Shown here in pieces: positions 57,316-64,000 of a stretch of DNA of 64,000 nucleotides (position 1 is the stretch's first letter; every line of letters begins with the position of its first letter). The notes under the pieces were generated by a model, which worked only from the letters and a program-made list of their open reading frames with translations, was not told where the DNA came from and did not search any database. The stretch comes from JAUSIF01 sp040901465 (GTDB lineage: Bacteria; Pseudomonadota; Alphaproteobacteria; Rhizobiales; Xanthobacteraceae): assembly GCA_040901465.1 (NCBI GenBank), contig JBBDYN010000002.1, positions 124,001 through 188,000 of the forward strand, given 5' to 3'. The position numbers and the translations under genes are program-made.

Positions 57316-58299
57316 CTAGCGCGCCACGATCGGCTGCGCTTCCAGCACCGGCGGCCGCGCGGTGCAGCCCTCGAACGGGGTGCCTTCCTCGAACCAGGAT
57401 TTCGGCGCGGGCTGGCCCCAGAGCGTCTGTCGCTGCGGGTCGCGCAGCGTCCAGCGCAGCGGCTCGTGATCGTGGTCGACGGTAAGATAGTCGCTCGTGA
57501 ACATCTCGACGCGATGGCCGTCGGGATCGCGCACGTAAAGAAAAAACGCGTTGGAAATCCCGTGCCGGCCGGGCCCGCGCTCCATGTTGGCGAGATAGCC
57601 GGTGGACGCCATCACGTCGCACACGTTCAGGATGTCGAGCGGCGAGGCGGCCCAGACGCCGATATGGTGCAGCCGCGGCCCAAGCCCGTTGGTAAAGGCG
57701 ATGTCGTGCACATTGCCCTTGCGCTGCATCCACACCGCCCAGAATTGCGGGGGCTTGTCTTCGGTGTCGGTGTATTCCGTGAGCCGGAAGCCGAGCTCGT
57801 TGTAGAATTCGTAGCTCGACTGCACGTCGTCGGTGAAGCAGTTGAGATGGTCGATGCGCTGGATGCGCGCGCCGCGATGCAGGCCGTACTTTTGCAGCGC
57901 GCTCGGCATCTGCTTCATCGTCGCGTAGAGCTCGAGCGGCATGCCGCGCACGTCGCGCGCGAACAGCGTGCGCTTGGCGTAGGGCGTCTCGCGGAATTCC
58001 GCGGGCAGGCCGCGCGCCTTGAACCATTTCGCCGCGATGTCGAGATCCTTCTCGCTCGCGAGCTTGTAGCCGAGCGCGTAACAAAGCAGTTCGCCCGTCT
58101 CGCGCAGCTCGATCGAGTGGTGGTTGCGCTCCTCGGTGCCGCGCAGATACAACGTGTCCTTGGTTTCTTCGCTCGGCAAGAGGCCGAGGCAATCCACGTA
58201 GAACGCGCGCGAGGCCGCGAGGTCGGTGACGCCGAGCGCGACGTGGCTCACGCGCACGATGTCGAACGGGGGGTCGAAGACCAGAGGCTTTAGCGGCAT
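57316..58299 (-). CDS. hpaD: 3,4-dihydroxyphenylacetate 2,3-dioxygenase (homoprotocatechuate extradiol dioxygenase)
   Basis: 327 residues of the type I extradiol dioxygenase (VOC) family. The N-terminal non-catalytic module begins FDIVRVSHVALGVTDLAASR. The C-terminal module carries the metal-binding ligands: IQRIDHLNCFTDD (His near residue 156), LGPRLHHIGVWAAS (His near residue 213) and DGHRVEMFTSDY (Glu near residue 269). It opens the aromatic ring of homoprotocatechuate to 5-carboxymethyl-2-hydroxymuconate semialdehyde using Fe(II) or Mn(II). It is 197 bp downstream of hpaE on the same strand, with a palindromic repeat between. The assignment is strengthened by hpaE and hpaF alongside. Confidence 0.9.
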   Translation of the reverse strand: MPLKPLVFDPPFDIVRVSHVALGVTDLAASRAFYVDCLGLLPSEETKDTLYLRGTEERNHHSIELRETGELLCYALGYKLASEKDLDIAAKWFKARGLPAEFRETPYAKRTLFARDVRGMPLELYATMKQMPSALQKYGLHRGARIQRIDHLNCFTDDVQSSYEFYNELGFRLTEYTDTEDKPPQFWAVWMQRKGNVHDIAFTNGLGPRLHHIGVWAASPLDILNVCDVMASTGYLANMERGPGRHGISNAFFLYVRDPDGHRVEMFTSDYLTVDHDHEPLRWTLRDPQRQTLWGQPAPKSWFEEGTPFEGCTARPPVLEAQPIVAR

Positions 58300-58314
58300 C
58301 CTTCTCACCCTCCT

Positions 58315-58462
58315 GTCATTCCGGGGCGCCGCGAAGCGGCGAGCCCGGAATCCATGAACACCGAGCAAGAAGCTGGATTCCGTTCGGGGTCGTCACCCAA
58401 TCCGCTCATTCCCGTGCAAGCGGAAATCCAGTCTGGGTCCCCGTTTTCGCGGGGACGAGCGG
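58315..58462. repeat. Palindromic repeat pair between hpaE and hpaD
   Basis: Left part: TCATTCCGGGGCGCCGCGAA with GCGGCGAGCCCGGAATCCAT, a hairpin of about 10 bp. Right part: CATTCCCGTGCAAGCGGAAA and GTCCCCG-TTTT-CGGGGAC-like arms around 58437-58458. Such ATTCCGGG...CCCGGAAT elements are frequent between rhizobial genes. It may attenuate hpaD expression relative to hpaE. Confidence 0.65.
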
Positions 58463-58496
58463 AGGAGAATGCCGTTCCGGCAGATTGGAACATGCG

Positions 58497-60008
58497 CTAA
58501 GCCCCGATCTTCGGTATCTTGTGATCTTCCACGGCGATCGCGATGTTCTTCGTCTCCATGTAGAAGTCGAAGCTGTAGTCGCCGCCGTCGCGGCCGATGC
58601 CGGACGCCTTCACGCCGCCGAACGGCGCCGGCAGGTGGCGCACGTTCTCGGAATTGACCCACACCATGCCGGCTTCCACGGCCTGCGCCATGCGATGCGC
58701 GCGGGAAACGTCGCGCGTCCAGATATAGGCCGTGAGCCCATAGCGCACGTCGTTCGCGATCGCGAGTGCCTCTTTCTCATCGGCGAACGGGATCGCGGTC
58801 AGCACCGGGCCGAAAATCTCCTCCTGCGCGATTCTCATGTCGCTCTTCGCATGGGTATAGAGGGTGGGCTCGACATAGTTGCCGTCGCCCTTCACGCGCC
58901 CGCCGCCGATGGCGATCTTGGCGCCTTCTTTCCTCGCGGCGTCGGCATAGGAGAGCACCTTTTCCACATGCTTCAGATGGATCAACGGCCCGATTTCGGT
59001 CGATGGATCGAGCGGATGGCCGACCTTGATCTTCTTCACGCGTTCGGCCGCGCGCTTGATGAACTCCTCGTAGATCGACGCCTGTACGAGCGCCCGGCTC
59101 GAAGACGTGCAGCGCTCGCCGTTGAGCGAATAGATCATGAAGAGTGCCGCATCGAGCGCGCGCTCGAGATTGGCGTCCGCGAACACGATCACCGGGTTCT
59201 TGCCGCCGAGCTCGAAATGCACGCGCTTTAAGGTGGCCGCGCCCTGCGCCATGATCGCGCTGCCGGTCGCGGACTCGCCGACGAAGCCGATCGCCTTGAT
59301 CTCGGGATGCTCGGTGAGCGCGCGGCCCGCGTCCTCGCCGTAGCCGTGTACCGTGTTGTAGACGCCGGCCGGCACCCCGGCCTCATGCGCGATCTCGACC
59401 AAGAGCGAGGCGGTGAGGGGGCTCCACTCCGCGGGCTTGTGCACAACCGTGCAGCCGGCGGCGAGCGCCGGCGCGATCTTCCACGTCGAGAGCATGAACG
59501 GCGTGTTCCAGGGCGTGATGATGCCGACGGGGCCGATCGGTTGGCGGATCGTGTAATTGATCTGGCCGGGCGCGAGCATCGACAGCCCGTCCGCGGCGTT
59601 CGGCGCCCGGTCGGCGAAGAAGCGGAAGTTTTCCGCCGCGCGCAGCGCGGCCTTCGACATGTATCGAATGGGCTGGCCGGTATCCATGCATTCGACGAGC
59701 GCGATCTCGTCCCCGCGCGCCACGATCGCGTCGGCGATCTTGTGGAGCAACTTCTTGCGCTCGCCGCCGCTCGTCTTGCTCCAGCTTTGGAACGCGCGCT
59801 TCGCCGCCCTGGCCGCGCGGTCGATGTCCGTCGCGCTCCCGCGCGCCACCTTCGCGAGCACGGAATTGTCGACGGGCGACAGCGTCTCGAACGTGTTGCC
59901 GTCGCCCATGTCTGCTTTGCCGTCGATGAAATGCGCGACCGTGCCCTGCCGAAAGCGCGCGAGGTGCTTCTCGGCGCGGGCGAGGCTCTGGTCGAACGGC
60001 GCGTTCAC
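58497..60008 (-). CDS. hpaE: 5-carboxymethyl-2-hydroxymuconate semialdehyde dehydrogenase
   Basis: 503 residues of the aldehyde dehydrogenase superfamily, best matching the HpaE group. IITPWNTPFMLSTWKIAPAL near residue 167 is the nucleotide-binding region, HFELGGKNPVIVFADA holds the general base Glu near residue 265, and NGERCTSSSRAL holds the catalytic Cys near residue 299. It oxidises the ring-cleavage semialdehyde to the dicarboxylic acid with NAD. It overlaps hpaF as ATGA (60005-60008), so the two are coupled. Confidence 0.92.
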   Translation of the reverse strand: MNAPFDQSLARAEKHLARFRQGTVAHFIDGKADMGDGNTFETLSPVDNSVLAKVARGSATDIDRAARAAKRAFQSWSKTSGGERKKLLHKIADAIVARGDEIALVECMDTGQPIRYMSKAALRAAENFRFFADRAPNAADGLSMLAPGQINYTIRQPIGPVGIITPWNTPFMLSTWKIAPALAAGCTVVHKPAEWSPLTASLLVEIAHEAGVPAGVYNTVHGYGEDAGRALTEHPEIKAIGFVGESATGSAIMAQGAATLKRVHFELGGKNPVIVFADANLERALDAALFMIYSLNGERCTSSSRALVQASIYEEFIKRAAERVKKIKVGHPLDPSTEIGPLIHLKHVEKVLSYADAARKEGAKIAIGGGRVKGDGNYVEPTLYTHAKSDMRIAQEEIFGPVLTAIPFADEKEALAIANDVRYGLTAYIWTRDVSRAHRMAQAVEAGMVWVNSENVRHLPAPFGGVKASGIGRDGGDYSFDFYMETKNIAIAVEDHKIPKIGA

Positions 60009-60412
60009 GCCGCATCTCCGTGCTTCTCCTTGGCGGCGATCCGTTCATGCAAGTTGTTGCGCCGGAACGTGAGTTCCGCGTCGAGTTCCTCCACTTCGAC
60101 TGCGAGCGAGAGTCCGCGCCTCGCGAACACCGGTTCGAGCCGCTTTGAAGCGGTCGCGAGCAGCGCCTCGCCGAGCGCCTTGCGCTTTTCCATGGGCCGG
60201 CCCGGCGCGATCCGCGCCACGATGAACACGAAGCCGTTCGAGGGATCCCCGTCCGCGATCCGGTAGATATCGCGCTTCTTCGCGCGCGAGCGGATGCCGC
60301 CCACCTGGAACAGCCCGCTTGCGATCGCGGTCTCGTGTAGCTCGTTTACGAGCGCCTGGATCTCCACGATGTCTTCCAGATTCGCCGAATATTCGGTGAT
60401 CACGTGCGGCAT
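60005..60412 (-). CDS. hpaF: 5-carboxymethyl-2-hydroxymuconate isomerase
   Basis: 135 residues of the tautomerase superfamily (CHMI). The start is fixed at the ATG at 60412 because the mature enzyme needs its N-terminal proline: the sequence begins MPHVITEYSANLEDIVEIQA. Further features are GIRSRAKKRDIYRIADGDPS and the helical end with LHERIAAK. It converts the semialdehyde-derived dicarboxylate to the 2-oxo-ene isomer in homoprotocatechuate breakdown. It is the first gene of the minus-strand hpaFED group and is divergent from the DapA-type aldolase gene across 121 bp. Confidence 0.9.
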   Translation of the reverse strand: MPHVITEYSANLEDIVEIQALVNELHETAIASGLFQVGGIRSRAKKRDIYRIADGDPSNGFVFIVARIAPGRPMEKRKALGEALLATASKRLEPVFARRGLSLAVEVEELDAELTFRRNNLHERIAAKEKHGDAA

Positions 60413-60533
60413 GACGTTGGCTCCTGGTGTTTCCCGTCGTTGACGCGCCGCGGCGCGAAACCTAACGTGCCGAGCATATGCGCCGCGGGTTCCGCCGGGG
60501 TCAAGGCGGCGCGCCAACCGACCGGACAGAACC

Positions 60534-61451
60534 ATGCCGCTTCCCCTCGACCGCCTCAAGGGCTCGATTCCGCCGCTCGTCACGCCGTTCAAGAACGGCG
60601 AGGTCGACCACGAGACCTATGCGCGCCTCGTGGAATTTCAGGTGGCGGAGGGTTCGCACGGCATCCTCGTGAACGGCACCACGTCCGAGCCCGCCTCGCT
60701 CACTACCGAGGAGCGCAACCAGCTCGTCGACGTCGCGATCAAGAAGGCGAACGGCCGTATCCCGATCGTTGCCGCCACCGGTTCGCAATCGCTGTGGGAG
60801 ACGAAGCTCCTCACCGCGCACGCGGCAAAAGCCGGCGCCGACGCGCTGCTCATCGTGACGCCTTATTACACCCGCCCGCCGCAACGCGGCATGATCGCCT
60901 ATTATCTGGAAGTGATGCGCGGCATCGATACGCCGTGGATGGTTTATCATATCCCCGGCCGCACAGCGGTGAGCGTCACCGTCGACACAATCAAAGAGCT
61001 CAAGGACAAGTCGAAAAATTTTGTCGGCATGAAGCATGCCGTGAACGATCTCGACTTTGTCACCGAATGCCTCGCCGCTGTCGGCCGCGATTTCCGCATC
61101 TTCGTCGGCCTCGAGGACCTTTCGTTCCCGATGATGACCGTCGGCGCCTGCGGCCTGATGAACGCCGTCGGCAATCTGCGGCCCAAGGTGCTCGCCGAGC
61201 TATGCGAGGCGGTCTGGCGCGGCGACCTCAAGACCGCGCAGAAGCTGCACTACGACCTGCACGAACTGAACAAGGCCGTGTTCTTCGAAACCAACCCCAC
61301 GCCCATGAAATACATGGCCAAGCGCCTTGGCATCATCCCGAACAACGAGCACCGCCTGCCCATGGCGGCGGCGACGCGCGAGCTCGAGCAGAAGCTCGAT
61401 GGCGTGCTCCAGCGCGCGGGCCTGCTCGGCGCGCGCGAGGCGGCGGAGTGA
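60534..61451 (+). CDS. DapA-family aldolase of the hpa cluster (dihydrodipicolinate synthase-like)
   Basis: 305 residues, a class I TIM-barrel aldolase. Motifs are GSIPPLVTPFKNGEVDHETY, NGTTSEPASLTTEER near residue 44, the Tyr in PWMVYHIPGRTA near residue 139 and the Schiff-base Lys in VGMKHAVNDLD near residue 166. A subfamily of DapA proteins is found in homoprotocatechuate clusters where it is thought to replace HpaI and cleave 2,4-dihydroxyhept-2-ene-1,7-dioate. The position next to hpaDEF supports that role over lysine biosynthesis. No HpaI (class II aldolase) is seen in the window. Confidence 0.82.
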   Translation: MPLPLDRLKGSIPPLVTPFKNGEVDHETYARLVEFQVAEGSHGILVNGTTSEPASLTTEERNQLVDVAIKKANGRIPIVAATGSQSLWETKLLTAHAAKAGADALLIVTPYYTRPPQRGMIAYYLEVMRGIDTPWMVYHIPGRTAVSVTVDTIKELKDKSKNFVGMKHAVNDLDFVTECLAAVGRDFRIFVGLEDLSFPMMTVGACGLMNAVGNLRPKVLAELCEAVWRGDLKTAQKLHYDLHELNKAVFFETNPTPMKYMAKRLGIIPNNEHRLPMAAATRELEQKLDGVLQRAGLLGAREAAE

Positions 61452-61487
61452 CTGTCGATCTACGAACACGATCGGCCCAAGTTAAAT

Positions 61488-61574
61488 CGTCATGCCCGGC
61501 CTTGTGCCGGGCATCCACGCCTTACTTTGCAGCGCGCCAAGGCGTGGATGGCCGGGACAGGCCCGGCCATGACG
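61488..61574. repeat. 87-bp palindromic repeat between the aldolase and FAH-family genes
   Basis: The outer ends are CGTCATGCC (from 61488) and GGCCATGACG (to 61574). Inside are GCCCGGC...GCCGGGC on the left, CCACGCCTT/AAGGCGTGG in the middle and GGCCGGGACAGGCCCGGCC on the right. It is the same family as the repeats at 14682-14830 and 51405-51484. Confidence 0.8.
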
Positions 61575-61596
61575 GTTGGAAGCATCGAGATTCGCC

Positions 61597-62448
61597 ATGA
61601 AACTCTTGACCTACACCGCCGGCGGAGCGCCGAGCTTCGGCGCCGTCGTGGACGGCGGCGTCGTCGATCTCGGCAGGCGCACGAAGTTCAAGAGCGTGTT
61701 CGAGGTCCTGCGCGCGGGCGCGCTCGCCGAAATCGACAAGGCCGCGCAGGCCAAGCCCGATCTCGAACTCAAGAACATCACCTATCTGCCGCCGGTACTC
61801 ACGCCGGAAAAAATCCTCTGCGTCGGCGTGAACTACGCCAACCGTAACAAAGAATACAAAGACGGCTCCGAGGCGCAGAAATATCCGAGCCTGTTCTACC
61901 GCGCGCCCAATTCGCTCGTCGGCCACGGAGAGCCGGTCGTGCGCCCGCCCGAGTCGAAGCAGCTCGATTACGAGGGCGAGATCGTGCTCGTGATCGGCCG
62001 CGAAGGCCGCCGCATCCAGCGCGCTCGTGCGGTCGAGTACGTGGCGGGCGTCACCCTTTGCAACGAGGGCACGATCCGCGACTGGGTGCGCCACGCGAAG
62101 TTCAACACCACGCAGGGCAAGAACTTCGACCGCTCCGGCTCGATCGGCCCCTGGCTGGTGACCGCGGACGAGTTCGACTGGAAGAAGCCCTTCACGCTCA
62201 CGACGCGCGTGAACGGCGAGGTGCGCCAGCACGACACGACCGAAAACATGATTTTCGACTTCGCCTTTCTCCTCGAATACATCTCCACCTTCGCGACCCT
62301 GAAGCCGGGTGATCTGATCGTCACCGGCACGCCCACCGGTGCCGGCGCGCGCTTCGATCCGCCGCGCTGGCTTGTGCCCGGCGACGTGGTCGAGGTGGAG
62401 GTGCCGGGGATCGGGCTCCTGCGCAATCCGGTGGCCGATGAGGCTTAG
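61597..62448 (+). CDS. Fumarylacetoacetate hydrolase-family protein, HpaG-like
   Basis: 283 residues of the FAH family. Core motifs are EKILCVGVNYANRNKEYKDG near residue 73, the metal-binding acidic cluster KQLDYEGEIVLVIGREGRRI near residue 128, CNEGTIRDWVRHAKFNTTQG near residue 155, GSIGPWLVTADEF and the C-terminal GDLIVTGTPTGAGA near residue 236. In this pathway FAH-fold enzymes act as HpaG decarboxylase or HpaH hydratase. The gene order and length fit a decarboxylase/isomerase-type HpaG, but other acylpyruvate hydrolases share these motifs. The start is the ATG at 61597. Confidence 0.82.
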   Translation: MKLLTYTAGGAPSFGAVVDGGVVDLGRRTKFKSVFEVLRAGALAEIDKAAQAKPDLELKNITYLPPVLTPEKILCVGVNYANRNKEYKDGSEAQKYPSLFYRAPNSLVGHGEPVVRPPESKQLDYEGEIVLVIGREGRRIQRARAVEYVAGVTLCNEGTIRDWVRHAKFNTTQGKNFDRSGSIGPWLVTADEFDWKKPFTLTTRVNGEVRQHDTTENMIFDFAFLLEYISTFATLKPGDLIVTGTPTGAGARFDPPRWLVPGDVVEVEVPGIGLLRNPVADEA

Positions 62449-62640
62449 AGCGGTCGCGTCGCGGTCTCGATCACGCCGCACGGCCGCGCGCTGTTCCGCA
62501 CCGTTGCGCCGGAATCCGAGGAAATCTACGCCGCGATGGAACGCGAGATCGGCGCGACGACGCTGCGCGACCTGTATAAGCTCCTGGATGAGCTGATCGA
62601 GAAGTTGCCGCCGAGCGATGCTCCGCGCCGGGGTGTCTGA
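62449..62640 (+). pseudogene. C-terminal remnant of a MarR-family regulator
   Basis: Reads SGRVAVSITPHGRALFRTVA then PESEEIYAAMEREIGATTLR and KLLDELIEKLPP up to the TGA at 62638-62640. This is the last wing strand and the dimerisation helices of a MarR protein. The DNA-binding helices and start are missing. The fragment begins right after the FAH-family stop, in the same frame. The hpa pathway is often controlled by the MarR protein HpaR, so this is probably the lost local regulator. Confidence 0.75.
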
Positions 62641-62644
62641 AGCT

Positions 62645-62833
62645 ATGACGAAGAAGAAGAGCAAGAGGATTGCGACGCTGAACCTCCGGATCACGCCGGA
62701 GATCAAGGCCGTAGCCCGTCGGCTGGCGCGCGGCGGCCGCCGCTCGGTGACCACTCTGATCGAATTCCTGATCATGGAAGAAGCAAAGAAGATGAGCGCC
62801 AAGCCGCCGGCGCGCACAAAAGCGAAACGGTGA
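62645..62833 (+). CDS. Small ribbon-helix-helix-like protein
   Basis: 62 residues starting MTKKKSKRIATLNLRITPEI. The pattern of a basic N-terminus, a short strand (IATLNLRIT), two helices (PEIKAVARRLARG and SVTTLIEFLIMEEAKK) and a basic tail is that of ribbon-helix-helix DNA-binding proteins. No toxin gene adjoins it, so an antitoxin role is not supported. It starts 4 bp after the MarR remnant. Confidence 0.55.
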   Translation: MTKKKSKRIATLNLRITPEIKAVARRLARGGRRSVTTLIEFLIMEEAKKMSAKPPARTKAKR

Positions 62834-62858
62834 GCGAGCCCTGCGCGCCCCAAGCGCC

Positions 62859-63902
62859 TCAGCGCTGTGCGGCCCTGGAACTCGCCCGGGCCATGCCGAG
62901 CGCGAGGATGCGGTTCAGGAGCTTCCGGTAGCTGATGCCGTCGTGCTTCGCCGCCTCGGCGAATTCCTCGGACTTTGCGATCTCGGGATTGGGGTTGGCT
63001 TCGAGAAAATACGGCGTCTCGTCTTCGGCGAGACGGAAGTCGATGCGGCAATACCCGTCGAGCGCGAGCGTCCGGCAGATGCGCTTGGCGTAGCGCACGA
63101 TGCGCGCGCGCAGTTCCGGCGACAGGTCCTTGGCTGGGCCGGTCACGATTCCGCGCCGCTCCTGATATTTCGGGTCGAGCTTGACCCGCTCCGTGGCGAT
63201 GGGCATCGCGCCCTGCGCCATCTCGGTGAAACGCAGCTCCCACACCGGCAGCACACGCAGCCGCTCGTTGCCCAAGACGCCAACGTAGATTTCACGGCCC
63301 TCGATGTACTGCTCGACGATCGCCGCGGTGCCGATCCGCTCGTGGATGAAGGTGACGCGCTCGGCGAGCTTGTCGTCGCTGTTCACCACGGACGCCTGCG
63401 CGATGCCGAACGAGGAGTCCTCGGTCAGGCTCTTGACGATGAGCGGAAACCCGAGCCGCTTCGGCCGCCGGATCTTTCGCCCCATCGGAAATACGGCAAA
63501 GTCCGGAACCGGAATGCGATGATGCGTCAAAAGCTGCTTTGACAGATCCTTGCCGCGCGCGAGCACCATGCCGCGCGGATTGCAGCCGGTATAGGGCACG
63601 CGCGTGAGCTCCAGATAGCTTGCCACGTTCTGGTCGTAGGTGACCTCGCCCTGGAATTCCTCGAGCAGGTTGAACACCACTTGCGGCTTCCAGCTGTCGA
63701 TCTCCGCGCGGATCGGCCGCAGTTCGTCGGATACGCCAAGCGGGCGCACCTCGTGGCCCGCTGCGCGCAGCGTGCTGACGACGTCATACTCGGTCTTCCA
63801 GCGGAAGATTTCCTCTTCGCTGTACCCCTTGAGCGAATCCGGGGGCACGAGGTCCCGGTCGAGGATCACGAGGACGCGATAGCGCTTCACAGGGCGAGCC
63901 AT
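62859..63902 (-). CDS. D-alanine-D-alanine ligase-like ATP-grasp protein
   Basis: 347 residues. The N-terminal Rossmann-like part is KRYRVLVILDRDLVPPDSLK with FNLLEEFQGEVTYDQNVASY, equivalent to the Ddl substrate loop. The ATP-grasp domain follows with FPLIVKSLTEDSSFGIAQAS near residue 152, IVEQYIEGREIYVGVLGNER near residue 195 and the metal site YCRIDFRLAEDETPYFLEAN near residue 285. It forms a carboxylate-amine bond using ATP. It is not the dcw-cluster Ddl, and its true substrate may be a different peptide or amino acid. It overlaps an upstream gene by 16 bp and is thus part of an operon that continues past the window. Confidence 0.85.
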   Translation of the reverse strand: MARPVKRYRVLVILDRDLVPPDSLKGYSEEEIFRWKTEYDVVSTLRAAGHEVRPLGVSDELRPIRAEIDSWKPQVVFNLLEEFQGEVTYDQNVASYLELTRVPYTGCNPRGMVLARGKDLSKQLLTHHRIPVPDFAVFPMGRKIRRPKRLGFPLIVKSLTEDSSFGIAQASVVNSDDKLAERVTFIHERIGTAAIVEQYIEGREIYVGVLGNERLRVLPVWELRFTEMAQGAMPIATERVKLDPKYQERRGIVTGPAKDLSPELRARIVRYAKRICRTLALDGYCRIDFRLAEDETPYFLEANPNPEIAKSEEFAEAAKHDGISYRKLLNRILALGMARASSRAAQR

Positions 63903-64000
63903 TGCCGCCGCGAGGGGCTGTAGAGCGAATGCACCGTCTTCGCGGTCAGGAGCACGGTGAAGTCGAATCGCAATTTCCGTTCCGGGCCGACGGCGCGCAG
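63887..64000 (-). CDS. C-terminal end of an unidentified gene (partial)
   Basis: 37 codons before the TGA at 63889-63887 are seen: RFDFTVLLTAKTVHSLYSPS then RRQWLAL. Nothing here identifies the family. Its end overlaps the start of the ATP-grasp gene in another frame, which indicates translational coupling and a shared pathway. Confidence 0.5.
   Translation of the reverse strand: MRAVGPERKLRFDFTVLLTAKTVHSLYSPSRRQWLAL

Noticed and set aside
62645..62833. Antitoxin of a toxin-antitoxin pair
   Set aside because: The small protein has an RHH-like pattern, but no adjacent toxin gene of any known family is present on either side.
1..64000. CRISPR arrays, tRNA or rRNA genes
   Set aside because: No regularly spaced direct repeats of 25-40 bp, no cloverleaf with a T-loop GTTCGA-type core and acceptor pairing, and no rRNA stretch were noticed while reading the window.

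Overview
The window reads as a high-GC alphaproteobacterial chromosome, most likely Hyphomicrobiales (a Bradyrhizobium/Xanthobacteraceae relative). This is inferred from an imuA-imuB-dnaE2 mutagenesis cassette with a GAAC-N7-GAAC LexA box, a Tad pilus locus in rhizobial order, many ABC and TRAP solute transporters with aromatic-acid catabolism, and dispersed palindromic repeats that recur between and inside genes. A run of ten N at 54366-54375 shows that it is a draft scaffold. Assignments come from reading the sequence; no database search was run.

Layout. 1-5620 (minus): a LysR regulator, then a tight operon for an FAD oxidoreductase, the two subunits of a split aconitase-X enzyme and an IlvD/Edd dehydratase that runs off the left edge. 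5700-8740: a small mobile-looking island with two small DNA-binding-type proteins, an IS1-family transposase and an unknown companion gene. 8750-14608: the SOS mutasome imuA-imuB-dnaE2. 14864-20445: a sugar-isomerase-like gene and a complete branched-chain-amino-acid-type ABC transporter. 20514-22212: a solute-binding protein without signal peptide and a GntR regulator, followed by a complete IS1595-type element (22277-24319) with terminal inverted repeats, a target duplication and a DUF3800 passenger gene. 24784-26829: an orphan Tat-type solute-binding protein and a broken polysaccharide deacetylase. 27100-31033: a methyltransferase, ahcY and an MTHFR-like gene. 31256-34279: a TRAP-TAXI transporter. 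34353-39333 (minus): a carboxymuconolactone-decarboxylase-like protein, a 3-hydroxyisobutyrate-dehydrogenase-like enzyme and livHMGF permease/ATPase genes without their own binding protein. 39616-47833: the Tad locus cpaBCDEF-tadBCD. 47875-56038: a glyoxylate-type module with a serine-glyoxylate-type aminotransferase, a large FAD/Fe-S 2-hydroxyacid dehydrogenase, a TRAP transporter and a GlcG-like protein. 56165-62640: homoprotocatechuate meta-cleavage genes (hpaD, hpaE, hpaF, a DapA-type aldolase and an FAH-family enzyme) with a MetE-like gene and the remnant of a MarR regulator. 62645-64000: a small RHH-like protein, an ATP-grasp ligase and the tail of another gene.

How it fits together. 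Most of the window serves uptake and oxidation of small organic acids in soil: five transporter systems, each near a dehydrogenase, dehydratase, aldolase or regulator. The Tad pilus (surface attachment) and the SOS mutasome are the main non-catabolic blocks. No single wholly new system stands out. The best leads are the uncharacterised aconitase-X/IlvD/FAD operon, palindromic repeats inserted in frame inside dnaE2 and the 998-residue FAD/Fe-S dehydrogenase, the IS1-family island with a five-copy decamer array, and a 20-codon ORF bridging cpaE and cpaF.
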